A stretch of 13,709 bases of DNA from an uncultured Loktanella sp. (GCA_913061335.1 CAJXTP010000061.1:1-13709); one strand, 5' to 3'. Numbered from the stretch's first letter, positions 1-7,450 are shown. Numbers and translations are program-made. Notes: generated from the sequence alone by a model not told the origin.

Positions 1-1162
1 AATGTGGATCACTTGATCCGCCTGCCGTATTTAGCGTCACCTGAACAAACGTATCGTGATGATCACCGCGCCCCCGCAGAAATTGCGAAACATAGCCGCC
101 GCGCCCATCAATCGCTTCGCGCAGCCAGTCCGCAATCGGTCGTCCCAATCCATCAAGCATATCGCCGACACGTTTGCCGTCCGTCGTCTCAATCCCTAAC
201 AAACTGCGCGCTTCACGATTTGACGCAAGAACGGCTCCGTCAGACGAAATTTTGAGTAAGGGGACCGGAAGGTCTTCAATCGCGTCCCATTCGGTAGGCA
301 GTTCGCGCAGTCCAATGTCGGCGTCACTTGGGATTAAATACACCTCTTTACGCCCCGTAACGCCATCGACGACTGCCGCCGTCACATTTATGTCTCCCGA
401 CGATGCAGTCACGGTACGCGTCTGCCCGCTTCGTAAGGGCGGCTCTCCAAACACGTCATCTATGGATTTCGGACGATACCCCAGAAATGTCCGACAGGCT
501 TCGTTCACAAATAACACGGCGCCCCGTGACCCAATTGTAAGCAGTGGGATTGATAAAGAATCGCTATCACGCAAACCGGGCTTTTTGGCCTTCCCTGTTT
601 CCTCTAGTCGCCAAAGATAAGTGTCCTCGCCCACTTTGGTTAAAATCAACCGATAGTGACCACCGCGTGTCACAATATTCTCTTTGCCAAAACCAACGGT
701 GTCGGCATCTTCCAAAAGCCGGAACAACACAGCATCGGGATTTACAAGAATTGAGGTGAACAAACCGCCGATGCTCTTCCCTTCTACATCCCCAAATTTG
801 TCCGATGCATGTATATTCCACGCAATAATGTTTCCATCAGCGTCTGTCAGGAATGCGTGGTCGGGATCGTGCTCAACAACTTTTTTCATCGCGGCGCGGG
901 TCAATTCAACGTGACTATTTTCGGTGCCCCCCAACCAAACAAGACCTACAGCAAAACAAACGACGGCCACGCCGCCAGAAACAAACAGCCCTTGCAAAAG
1001 AGCGGTCGAAGACCAAATAAAACCTGCGACACAAACGCAAGCCACCACGAACACTATCGCGCCTACCAGCCAGACTGGCACGTTTGCGTTGATCTTGCCC
1101 TCGCTATCTTCCGCACTTTGCACTTTTACGTTCCCCGTGATCTGCCGTTTAATATGGATCAT
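1..1162 (-). CDS. cckA: PAS-domain sensor histidine kinase, probably CckA (N-terminal part, cut by the window edge)
   Basis: An uninterrupted reading frame runs leftwards from the ATG at 1162 to base 1 (387 full codons) without its stop. A TAA lies three codons upstream in frame, so this ATG is the first possible start. Two predicted membrane helices (about residues 30-50 and 57-77) precede three PAS-like segments at about 100-185, 200-275 and 297-387. The last, with 'LPVPLLKISSDGAVLASN' and then 'LGRPIADWLREA' and 'FVQVTLN', resembles from memory the PAS region just before the kinase core of roseobacter CckA. In alphaproteobacteria CckA phosphorylates or dephosphorylates ChpT and, through it, CtrA and CpdR at the inner membrane; in Rhodobacterales this path affects motility and gene-transfer-agent expression. 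The HisKA, HATPase and receiver domains would lie beyond the left edge and are not seen. It is very likely a PAS kinase; the CckA name is inferred. No strong Shine-Dalgarno precedes the start. Confidence 0.78.
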   Translation of the reverse strand, partial: MIHIKRQITGNVKVQSAEDSEGKINANVPVWLVGAIVFVVACVCVAGFIWSSTALLQGLFVSGGVAVVCFAVGLVWLGGTENSHVELTRAAMKKVVEHDPDHAFLTDADGNIIAWNIHASDKFGDVEGKSIGGLFTSILVNPDAVLFRLLEDADTVGFGKENIVTRGGHYRLILTKVGEDTYLWRLEETGKAKKPGLRDSDSLSIPLLTIGSRGAVLFVNEACRTFLGYRPKSIDDVFGEPPLRSGQTRTVTASSGDINVTAAVVDGVTGRKEVYLIPSDADIGLRELPTEWDAIEDLPVPLLKISSDGAVLASNREARSLLGIETTDGKRVGDMLDGLGRPIADWLREAIDGRGGYVSQFLRGRGDHHDTFVQVTLNTAGGSSDPH

Positions 1163-1223
1163 AACCAGTTAATTTTGGGTGAACACGTCCAAAACTAACG
1201 AACAACTAACATCCATATATCAA

Positions 1224-2402
1224 TCATAGGTTGTCTTTAGCGTTCTGTAAAACGGCAAAGAAAAACCCGTCACCTGTAGCATCAGGAAACCGCTGCGATA
1301 CAGATAAGCACGTCCATTCAGGACAACTGGTCAAAAACGCATTTACGACGTCGATGTTCTCTGACCGCAAGACGGAACACGTCGCATAAATCAGCATGCC
1401 GCCACCGGCCACATAACGTGACGCGTTACTGATAACTTCGCCTTGCAATCCGTTGAAATTAGTCAATTTACCTTGATCGGTTGACCACTTCGCTTCTGGG
1501 GTGCGGCGCCATGTTCCGCTTCCGCTACATGGGGCGTCACAAAACACGACATCAAACGGCGATTTGGATCCCAAATCTTGTGTCCGAACAACCTCAATTG
1601 CGACCCCTGCACGATCCGCGCGCGGCGCTATATCAACGGTGCGTTCAGGTGCAATGTCGTGGGCAGTTATGGTTGCATCATGCATATCGGCAAGCGCCAA
1701 TGCTTTGCCGCCGCCGCCGGCGCAATAGTCCAACACGCGCGCTCCCGCTGGAATGGTCAAATTTGCCACCGCCTGCTGAGATGACACATCTTGCAGATCA
1801 ATAAGACCCTGTGTAAATGCCTGTGATTGACGCACACGGCGGGCGTTTTGGGTGACCAACAAAGCCGTTGGAACAGCATCAATTGCTTGCGTTTCAATGC
1901 CTTCTGCCGCCAAAGCAGTCTGCACTGTAGCAACATCCCCGCGACGTAAATTAACCCGCAGTGAAATTGGTGCGCGCGACTGCAAAAATCGCGCGGATTC
2001 GACGGCTTTGTCACCAAGATCAGCGACCCAAATTGGCCATAGCCAGTCGGGCAAATCCAACGCAACGGGGTCATCCATCACGCCTGAAGGATTCATTGTT
2101 TCATCCGGTAAAAGCGCCTCCGGACCGTACCCGCCGCTGCCAAAAAAATCTTTGGGATCAACGCCTTGCGAACGCAACAAGCCAAGGATCAACGCGCGGC
2201 CAGTTGTCCCTCCACCGTGGTATGCGACTGATCGTTTCTGCCGTAAAACATCATAAACGTGATCGCGCACCGCTGCCCGATCCTTAGATCCGGCATAGCG
2301 ATTTGATCTACCCCATGCGGTCAGGGCTTTTTCAGCCGGCTGGCCGTCTGCGGCGCGATCAAGCACGTCAATCGCCGCTGCAAATCTTGCTGCAGGGGTC
2401 AT
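1224..2402 (-). CDS. RsmB/NOP-family 16S rRNA cytosine-C5 methyltransferase
   Basis: This is a 392-residue SAM-dependent RNA m5C methyltransferase, cytoplasmic and expected to act on rRNA. The SAM-binding motif I is LDYCAGGGGK (224-233). Motif IV is DAPCSGSG with Cys292, and motif VI is YATCS with Cys342. In this family the motif VI Cys attacks cytosine C6 and the motif IV Cys helps release the product; both are present. The C-terminus GDGFFFAVLQ is also typical. The N-terminal region does not look like the classic NusB-like domain, and many Rhodobacterales carry two RsmB-like paralogues, so I give no gene symbol. The ATG at 2402 follows AAGGTG (2408-2413) by 5 nt, a good ribosome site. It lies 39 nt after the guaB stop and 61 nt before the kinase gene on the same strand, so co-transcription with guaB is likely. 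Confidence 0.9.
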   Translation of the reverse strand: MTPAARFAAAIDVLDRAADGQPAEKALTAWGRSNRYAGSKDRAAVRDHVYDVLRQKRSVAYHGGGTTGRALILGLLRSQGVDPKDFFGSGGYGPEALLPDETMNPSGVMDDPVALDLPDWLWPIWVADLGDKAVESARFLQSRAPISLRVNLRRGDVATVQTALAAEGIETQAIDAVPTALLVTQNARRVRQSQAFTQGLIDLQDVSSQQAVANLTIPAGARVLDYCAGGGGKALALADMHDATITAHDIAPERTVDIAPRADRAGVAIEVVRTQDLGSKSPFDVVFCDAPCSGSGTWRRTPEAKWSTDQGKLTNFNGLQGEVISNASRYVAGGGMLIYATCSVLRSENIDVVNAFLTSCPEWTCLSVSQRFPDATGDGFFFAVLQNAKDNL

Positions 2403-2441
2403 TTAGTCACCTTAATAACGCGGCACAACATGTTCATAACG

Positions 2442-3890
2442 TTACCCAATCCTGTAGTTTGGACTTTCGCGGGTGATCTGAACATCGTGCACATGGCTTT
2501 CCTTCAGGCCCGCACCAGTGATCTTCACGAAGCTGCAATTTTTGCGCATATCTGGCACCGTCGCATTCCCAGTATAGCCCATCGCCGCCCGCAATCCGCC
2601 AACCAACTGATGCACCACAGCGCCAGCAGATCCCTTATAAGGCACCTGCCCCTCAATGCCTTCAGGCACCAGCTTGTCGCTTGCGGCATCTTTCTGAAAA
2701 TACCGATCCGCGGACCCACGTGCCATTGCACCAAGGCTACCCATGCCGCGATAGGATTTGAACGACCGGCCCTGATACAAGATCATTTCGCCTGGGCTTT
2801 CGTCGGTGCCCGCGATCATTGACCCCACCATCGCACAGGACGCGCCTGCTGCAATTGCCTTGGCAAAGTCGCCAGAAAACTTGATGCCGCCGTCAGCGAT
2901 AACAGGGATGTCACCCGCCGCAGCGGCGCAGTCCATGATGGCCGTCAACTGTGGCACACCGACACCTGCAACCATGCGTGTCGTGCAAATCGACCCTGGT
3001 CCAATGCCAACCTTCACAGCGTCAGCGCCAGCCGCAATCAGCGCCTTAGCAGCAGCGCCAGTTGCAATGTTGCCTGCCACAATCTGCAATGTGCTCGACA
3101 GTTTTTTGGCCCGTTCAACAGCCAGCGCAACACCTTCGGAATGGCCATGCGCTGTATCAATAACGATCAAATCAACGCCCGCGTCCACGAGCGCCTCCGT
3201 GCGCGCAAAGCCAGCGTCACCAACGCCGGTTGCCGCAGCAACCCGCAAGCGACCAAGCTCGTCCATACATGCCATTGGGTTCAAAACGGCCTGCTCGCTG
3301 TCTTTCAGCGTCAGCAATCCCGTCAGTTTGCCATCACCATCAGTGATCAGCAGCTTTTCAATCCGACGGGCCTGCATCAACGAACGCGCCTCATCCAGAT
3401 CGGCAGGTTCACGCAGCATCGCAAGGTTTTTCGTCGACAGCATCACGTGCACAGGCGTCGCATCATCGTTCGCAAACCGCATGTCGCGGTTCGTGACAAT
3501 CCCAACCACAAGGCCTTCAGCACCCACAACTGGGAAACCTGTAACACGGTAGCGTTCCATCAACACCTTGGCGTCGGCCAGCGTTTGATCGGGGGTCAAG
3601 GTGATCGGGTTATAAACCGTGCCAGACACAAACCGTTTGACTTGCCGGATTTCCAACGCCTGCGCCTCAATGTCCAAATTCTTATGAACAACACCGATGC
3701 CGCCCGCTTGGGCCATAGCAATCGCCATTTTGCCTTCGGTCACCGTATCCATCGCGCTTGATAGCAGCGGAATGTTCATGGCAATCGACTTGGTAACATG
3801 GGTGCTTGTATCTGCAGTCGACGGCAATACCGACGATGCAGCAGGCACCAAAAGGACGTCATCAAAAGTAAGTGCTTCGCGAATTTCCAT
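2442..3890 (-). CDS. guaB: Inosine-5'-monophosphate dehydrogenase
   Basis: GuaB oxidises IMP to XMP with NAD+, the committed step of guanine nucleotide synthesis, in the cytosol. The 482-residue length is normal. The N-terminal barrel opens with ALTFDDVLLVPA (6-17), a CBS-domain pair sits at about 92-205, and the catalytic loop GIGPGSICTTR carries the nucleophile Cys302. The IMP-binding DGGI and GSMIAGTDESPGE segments follow, then the flap region with a YRGMGSLGAM motif. I chose the ATG at 3890, which lies 8 nt after a perfect AAGGAG (3899-3904); a TTG one codon upstream (3893) is possible but less likely. It heads a minus-strand run with the RsmB-like gene and cckA and is divergent from the corrinoid activator at 4060. 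All key residues are present, so it should be functional. Confidence 0.98.
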   Translation of the reverse strand: MEIREALTFDDVLLVPAASSVLPSTADTSTHVTKSIAMNIPLLSSAMDTVTEGKMAIAMAQAGGIGVVHKNLDIEAQALEIRQVKRFVSGTVYNPITLTPDQTLADAKVLMERYRVTGFPVVGAEGLVVGIVTNRDMRFANDDATPVHVMLSTKNLAMLREPADLDEARSLMQARRIEKLLITDGDGKLTGLLTLKDSEQAVLNPMACMDELGRLRVAAATGVGDAGFARTEALVDAGVDLIVIDTAHGHSEGVALAVERAKKLSSTLQIVAGNIATGAAAKALIAAGADAVKVGIGPGSICTTRMVAGVGVPQLTAIMDCAAAAGDIPVIADGGIKFSGDFAKAIAAGASCAMVGSMIAGTDESPGEMILYQGRSFKSYRGMGSLGAMARGSADRYFQKDAASDKLVPEGIEGQVPYKGSAGAVVHQLVGGLRAAMGYTGNATVPDMRKNCSFVKITGAGLKESHVHDVQITRESPNYRIG

Positions 3891-3898
3891 CAACCTGG

Positions 3899-3904
3899 CT
3901 CCTT
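3899..3904 (-). promoter_or_regulatory. Ribosome binding site of guaB
   Basis: The minus strand reads AAGGAG here, 8 nt before the ATG at 3890. It is the best Shine-Dalgarno sequence I noticed in the window and supports ATG 3890 over the in-frame TTG at 3893, which would be only 5 nt away. Confidence 0.8.
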
Positions 3905-4059
3905 GGGATGTGTGATCGTGTTGCCGACGTCATCTCGCATGGATATGCCCGCGACACTAGCCCCAAAATGCCGTTGTTAGGCGTACTTGTGACGGGTTCA
4001 GTCTTTCACCCAGCGATCAATCCGGTAAGGTCGCGGTAACTCAATTGATAGGGCTTAAA
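3905..4059. other. Divergent intergenic region between guaB and the corrinoid activator gene
   Basis: About 155 non-coding bases must hold the promoters of two divergent genes. I could not pick a convincing -35/-10 pair on either strand. On the plus strand, close to the activator start, ATCAAT (4016-4021) and ATTGAT (4044-4049) are inverted and enclose CCG and CGG, so a weak leader stem-loop is possible just before the AGGG (4050-4053) that serves as a poor ribosome site. I compared it with what I remember of SAM and SAH riboswitch cores and saw no match. Confidence 0.45.
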
Positions 4060-6108
4060 ATGAGCAACGATCCACTTGTGATTTTCACACCCTCCGGCAA
4101 ACGTGGCAACTTTGCCGTCGGCACACCGATCCTGACAGCAGCACGGCAGTTAGGCGTCGACCTCGACAGCGTATGCGGCGGGCGCGGCATCTGTTCGAAA
4201 TGCCAGATCACACCGTCCTACGGCGAATTCTCCAAGCACGGCGTGACGGTACACGAAGACGCACTTTCCCCGTGGAACTCTGTCGAAGAACGTTATGACA
4301 CGATCCGTGGTCTGCCCAAGGGCCGGCGCTTAGGCTGCCAAGCCACCGTGCAAAACGACATCGTCGTCGACGTGCCACCCGAAAGCCAAGTCCACAAACA
4401 AGTGGTCCGCAAACGCGCCGAGGCTCGCGACATCACAATGAACCCGACAACGCGGTTGTATTACGTCGAAGTCCAAGAACCCGACATGCACGAACCGTCC
4501 GGCGATCTGGAACGACTAATCCAATCCTTGCGCAAGGATTGGGATCTGCCCGAACTCGAAGCCGACCTTGGCGTGCTGAAATCCCTGCAACCTGCCCTGC
4601 GCAAAGGCGGCTGGAAAGTCACCTGTGCCGTGCACTTGGGCGACGACACTTTCAGCCCGCGCATCATGCAGGTATGGCCGGGGTACTATGAGGGCACTAT
4701 CTACGGGCTTGCGGTCGATCTTGGGTCCACCACCATCGCGGCGCACTTGTGCGATCTGCAAACAGGCGATGTCGTCGCATCCTCTGGCGTTATGAACCCG
4801 CAAATCCGCTTTGGTGAAGACCTGATGAGCCGCGTCAGCTACGGCATGATGAACCCGAATGGCGCAGATGAGATGACCACCGCCGTGCGCGAAGGCATGA
4901 ACGCGCTTTTCGTGCAAATCGCGTCAGAGGCCGAAATCGACCGCAACCTGATCGTGGACGCCGTGTTCGTGTGTAACCCAGTGATGCACCACCTGTTCCT
5001 CGGGATCGATCCGTTCGAACTGGGACAAGCGCCCTTTGCACTGGCGACTTCAGAATCGCTATCACTGCGGGCGATTGAACTCGACCTGAACCTGCACCCA
5101 TCCGCGCGGGTTTATCTGCTGCCATGCATCGCAGGGCACGTCGGCGCAGATGCAGCAGCCGTTGCCTTATCCGAAGCCCCCGACAAATCAGAAGACCTCG
5201 TTTTGATCGTCGACGTCGGCACCAACGCTGAAATTTTGCTCGGAAACAAAGAAAAAGTACTGGCCTGCTCATCACCCACCGGTCCCGCATTTGAAGGCGC
5301 GCAAATCAGCAGCGGTCAACGGGCCGCACCCGGCGCAATCGAGCGTGTCGAAATCGACCCGATCACAAAACTGCCGCGCTTTAAGGTGATTGGCTGCGAT
5401 CTTTGGAACACCGAAGACGGCTTTGCAAAAGAAACTGCGCGCACTGGCGTCACTGGTATCTGCGGGTCCGGCATCATCGAAATCGTTGCGGAAATGCGCA
5501 TGGCGGGCATCGTCGATGCACCGGGCTTAATCGGATCGGCTGAACAAACAGGGTCGCCCAACTGCTTCCCAGAAGGACGCACCAATTCCTACCTCGTGTA
5601 TGATGGCACCGCAGACGGCGGGCCAAAGATCACGGTGACCAACGTCGACATCCGGCAAATCCAAATGGCCAAGGCGGCGCTTTATTCCGGCGCACGTCTG
5701 CTTATGGACAAGTTCGAAGTCGACAGCGTTGACCGCGTCGTGCTTGCGGGCGCATTTGGGGCGCACATCAGCCCCAAGCACGCGATGGTGCTCGGCATGA
5801 TCCCAGATGCGCCGCTTGATAGGGTGACATCGGCAGGCAACGCGGCTGGCACAGGCGCACGGATCGCCTTGCTAAACCGCGATGCGCGCACCGAGATCGA
5901 GGCGACAGTGCATGACATCCACAAGATCGAAACAGCGCTCGAGCCACGGTTCCAAGAACACTTTGTAAACGCCTCGGCGATCCCGAACGCGGTCGAACCC
6001 TTCCCGATCCTCAAGTCAATCGTGACCCTGCCTGACGTGAACCACAACACGGGCGGTGGTGGTGGCGGCGAAGGGCGTAGACGTCGGCGCAAACCAAGTG
6101 CTGAGTAA
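4060..6108 (+). CDS. RamA/RACE-type reductive activator of corrinoid-dependent enzymes (2Fe-2S plus ASKHA domain)
   Basis: This 682-residue protein has the architecture of corrinoid activators (RamA, RACE; DUF4445 family), which reduce inactive Co(II) corrinoid proteins to Co(I) at the expense of ATP so that methyl transfer can resume. The N-terminal ferredoxin-like domain has Cys39, Cys45, Cys48 and Cys93 (C-x5-C-x2-C then a distant C), a plant-type 2Fe-2S ligand set. After a linker and middle domain, the ASKHA ATPase fold begins near residue 213 with AVDLGSTTIAAHL. Its second phosphate motif is IVDVGTNAEILLG near 383, and VVLAGAFGAHI lies near 560. The tail ends in six glycines, then EG, then five arginines. 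The ATG at 4060 is preferred over an upstream in-frame TTG (4045) because the ferredoxin domain starts directly after it. No signal peptide or membrane segment is visible. No corrinoid protein, methyltransferase or folate gene is in the window, so its partner and substrate are unknown. Older annotations call it a ferredoxin or hypothetical protein. Confidence 0.88.
   Translation: MSNDPLVIFTPSGKRGNFAVGTPILTAARQLGVDLDSVCGGRGICSKCQITPSYGEFSKHGVTVHEDALSPWNSVEERYDTIRGLPKGRRLGCQATVQNDIVVDVPPESQVHKQVVRKRAEARDITMNPTTRLYYVEVQEPDMHEPSGDLERLIQSLRKDWDLPELEADLGVLKSLQPALRKGGWKVTCAVHLGDDTFSPRIMQVWPGYYEGTIYGLAVDLGSTTIAAHLCDLQTGDVVASSGVMNPQIRFGEDLMSRVSYGMMNPNGADEMTTAVREGMNALFVQIASEAEIDRNLIVDAVFVCNPVMHHLFLGIDPFELGQAPFALATSESLSLRAIELDLNLHPSARVYLLPCIAGHVGADAAAVALSEAPDKSEDLVLIVDVGTNAEILLGNKEKVLACSSPTGPAFEGAQISSGQRAAPGAIERVEIDPITKLPRFKVIGCDLWNTEDGFAKETARTGVTGICGSGIIEIVAEMRMAGIVDAPGLIGSAEQTGSPNCFPEGRTNSYLVYDGTADGGPKITVTNVDIRQIQMAKAALYSGARLLMDKFEVDSVDRVVLAGAFGAHISPKHAMVLGMIPDAPLDRVTSAGNAAGTGARIALLNRDARTEIEATVHDIHKIETALEPRFQEHFVNASAIPNAVEPFPILKSIVTLPDVNHNTGGGGGGEGRRRRRKPSAE
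4521..4542. repeat. 22-bp perfect palindrome inside the corrinoid activator gene
   Basis: CCAATCCTTGC is followed immediately by its exact reverse complement GCAAGGATTGG. It lies in the coding region for about residues 154-161 (IQSLRKDW) and ends at 4542, as the next flanking pair is T and G. It may be fortuitous. It could form a hairpin in the mRNA or be a protein-binding site. Confidence 0.85.
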
Positions 6109-6114
6109 AAACAA

Positions 6115-7299
6115 ATGACGACGCTGCGCAATCAAACCCTTGATCTGATGCGCAGCGTCGCGATTGTACATGTTGTGCTATTCCATGTGCTGCATGGGAT
6201 CATTCGTTTTGTTCCCGAACAGGACTTACCAGCGGTGCTGTCACGCTATCCATTCTGGATGAACTTCACGTGGCAACCCTTTGGTGTTGATGTAATTTTT
6301 ATGGTTTCGGCTTACCTACTCAGCCTCGGATTGATACAGAATTGGGGCCAAACTGGCACCATAAACATACGTGCATATTACATCCGCCGCGTGTCACGCA
6401 TTATCCCCCTGTATTACGTCGCGATCATCATCTTTGCGATCGCGCAAAAAGACACGCTCATTGACGTTTTCTTGGCCGCAACCTTTGTTCAGTTCCTGTT
6501 CACAGGAAAAGCTATCGTGCCCGTTGGCTGGTCAATGGAACTCATGATGCTGGTCTATATCTGCTTGCCCGCGATCATCTGGGGCTTGATGCGCCTTGGG
6601 CGACCACTGCTCTGGTTATGCATCGCTATCGTCATAAGTCTCGCAGTCAGGTTTGTGGCACTGGCGGCACAACCAGATCAAGCCGTCGTTTTATTCACAC
6701 ATCTGTTGGACCGCGACGGCGTCCTGCCCCTTGCAGAAGACTTATATTTCAAACCGTGGTTCCGCCTAACACCATTCCTGCTTGGCATCGCATTGGCCAT
6801 TTTCACGACCAATTCCTCGAGCAAAATTGACCGGATGGTTGCATCGGCACCGCAACGACTGTCTCTATATATCTGCGCTGCAATCTTGGTGTATTTGGCG
6901 TTATTCCTACCAATTCACGACCCTCAGTCATGGATATACGCCGCCACATCGCCGCAATTTTGGGTCACTTACTGGACGCTCAACGGCGCTGCATTCGCCG
7001 TCGCCGCCTGTTTGATCGTCATTGCCAGCCACGGCACAAACCCTGTGATCCATGGCCCTTGGGCAATGATTTCACGTAACATTATGGGCATCTACCTGTT
7101 TCACATGCCGCTTATCCTCGTCGGCGCCGTCATCGCGTTCCGCAGCACGCAACCCGATGCATTAGCGCACGCAACTGTCTGGCACGTCTGGGGCATCTTC
7201 GCCGTTGCACTATTGCTCAGCTTGGGCCTGTCGGCAGTCCTCAACCGGTTTATTGAGGCGCCAATTCAAATGGCATTACGTCGCAAAATGGGCCTATGA
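6115..7299 (+). CDS. Membrane acyltransferase, acyltransferase-3 family
   Basis: This is a 394-residue polytopic inner-membrane protein with about ten hydrophobic helices. Family marks are the N-terminal RNQTLDLMRSVAIVHVVLFH (an R...LD.LR...V..FH pattern, with the His thought to be catalytic) and YYIRRVSRIIPLYYV near residue 95. Members such as OatA, NodX and OafA move acetyl or other acyl groups onto sugars of lipopolysaccharide, capsule, peptidoglycan or small molecules; the acceptor here cannot be told. The ATG at 6115 is required to include the conserved N-terminal motif. It sits 6 nt after the stop of the corrinoid activator with no clear Shine-Dalgarno, which suggests translational coupling. 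A large inverted repeat starts in codon 2. Codons appear more A/T-rich by eye (for example several ATA) than in the gene before it, consistent with a more accessory gene. A functional link between the two neighbours is not evident. Confidence 0.9.
   Translation: MTTLRNQTLDLMRSVAIVHVVLFHVLHGIIRFVPEQDLPAVLSRYPFWMNFTWQPFGVDVIFMVSAYLLSLGLIQNWGQTGTINIRAYYIRRVSRIIPLYYVAIIIFAIAQKDTLIDVFLAATFVQFLFTGKAIVPVGWSMELMMLVYICLPAIIWGLMRLGRPLLWLCIAIVISLAVRFVALAAQPDQAVVLFTHLLDRDGVLPLAEDLYFKPWFRLTPFLLGIALAIFTTNSSSKIDRMVASAPQRLSLYICAAILVYLALFLPIHDPQSWIYAATSPQFWVTYWTLNGAAFAVAACLIVIASHGTNPVIHGPWAMISRNIMGIYLFHMPLILVGAVIAFRSTQPDALAHATVWHVWGIFAVALLLSLGLSAVLNRFIEAPIQMALRRKMGL
6119..6160 (+). repeat. Long inverted repeat / mRNA hairpin at the acyltransferase start
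   Basis: CGACGCTGCGCA (6119-6130) and TGCGCAGCGTCG (6149-6160) are perfect 12-nt inverted arms. Inside them ATCAA (6131-6135) and TTGAT (6140-6144) also pair around a loop ACCC, leaving only the four bases 6145-6148 as a bulge. The result is a stem of 17 pairs beginning two bases after the ATG (6115-6117). No U-rich tract follows, so it is not a standard intrinsic terminator. Confidence 0.85.
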
Positions 7300-7303
7300 T
7301 CGC

Positions 7304-7332
7304 TTGACCAATACCGCGTGCAGCAGTAATTA
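7304..7332 (+). promoter_or_regulatory. Putative promoter of tRNA-Gly
   Basis: TTGACC (7304-7309) matches five of six bases of the -35 consensus. Seventeen bases later comes the AT-rich stretch TAATTAATA (7327-7335), where a -10 would lie, although no hexamer in it is close to TATAAT. A start about 7 nt after it would fall just ahead of the mature tRNA 5' end at 7343. The -35 begins 5 nt after the acyltransferase stop codon. Confidence 0.45.
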
Positions 7333-7342
7333 ATACGTCATC

Positions 7343-7416
7343 GCGGGTATGGTGAAAAGGTATCACGAAAGCTTCCCAAGCTTCAGTTACGAGTTCGATT
7401 CTCGTTACCCGCTCCA
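7343..7416 (+). tRNA. tRNA-Gly (anticodon CCC)
   Basis: All four arms fold. The acceptor is GCGGGTA with TACCCGC, then discriminator T and encoded CCA (7414-7416). The D arm is GTGA/TCAC with loop AAAGGTA. The anticodon loop TTCCCAA puts CCC at 7375-7377. The T arm is ACGAG/CTCGT with loop TTCGATT. The identity is glycine, reading GGG codons, and the GCGGG acceptor start is usual for bacterial tRNA-Gly. The outermost anticodon-stem pair (position 27 with 43, bases 7368 and 7384) is an A-C mismatch; the other four pairs are regular. Length is 74 nt with CCA. It stands alone, convergent with pgi, whose stop is 37 nt away. Confidence 0.97.
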
Positions 7417-7429
7417 AATACATCCGGAA

Positions 7430-7450
7430 GCAACGGCTTACTGCCGCAGC
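7430..7450. terminator. Weak stem-loop between tRNA-Gly and pgi
   Basis: CGGC (7434-7437) and GCCG (7443-7446) pair around a TTACT loop. An outer GC/GC pair is separated by a 2x2 internal loop. It lies between convergent genes and could end transcription from either side, but there is no run of T on either strand, so the call is tentative. Confidence 0.25.

Noticed and set aside
174..620. Plus-strand open frame of 148 codons near the left edge
   Set aside because: The opposite strand carries an uninterrupted 387-codon PAS kinase frame with membrane helices, which explains the region better.
1703..1720. GCC-rich trinucleotide run
   Set aside because: It encodes the glycine-rich SAM-binding motif I of the methyltransferase and is explained by coding constraint.
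2806..3552. Plus-strand open frame of 248 codons opposite guaB
   Set aside because: It is fully antisense to a conserved gene with intact motifs, and the translation has no family features. It is a codon-bias shadow.
3985..4059. Possible SAM/SAH-type riboswitch leader ahead of the corrinoid activator
   Set aside because: Only a short imperfect stem is present, and the conserved riboswitch core sequences as I recall them are not recognisable.
7343..7416. tRNA-Gly as an integration site for a genomic island
   Set aside because: No integrase gene and no repeat of the tRNA 3' end is seen in the window; both flanks are ordinary chromosomal genes.
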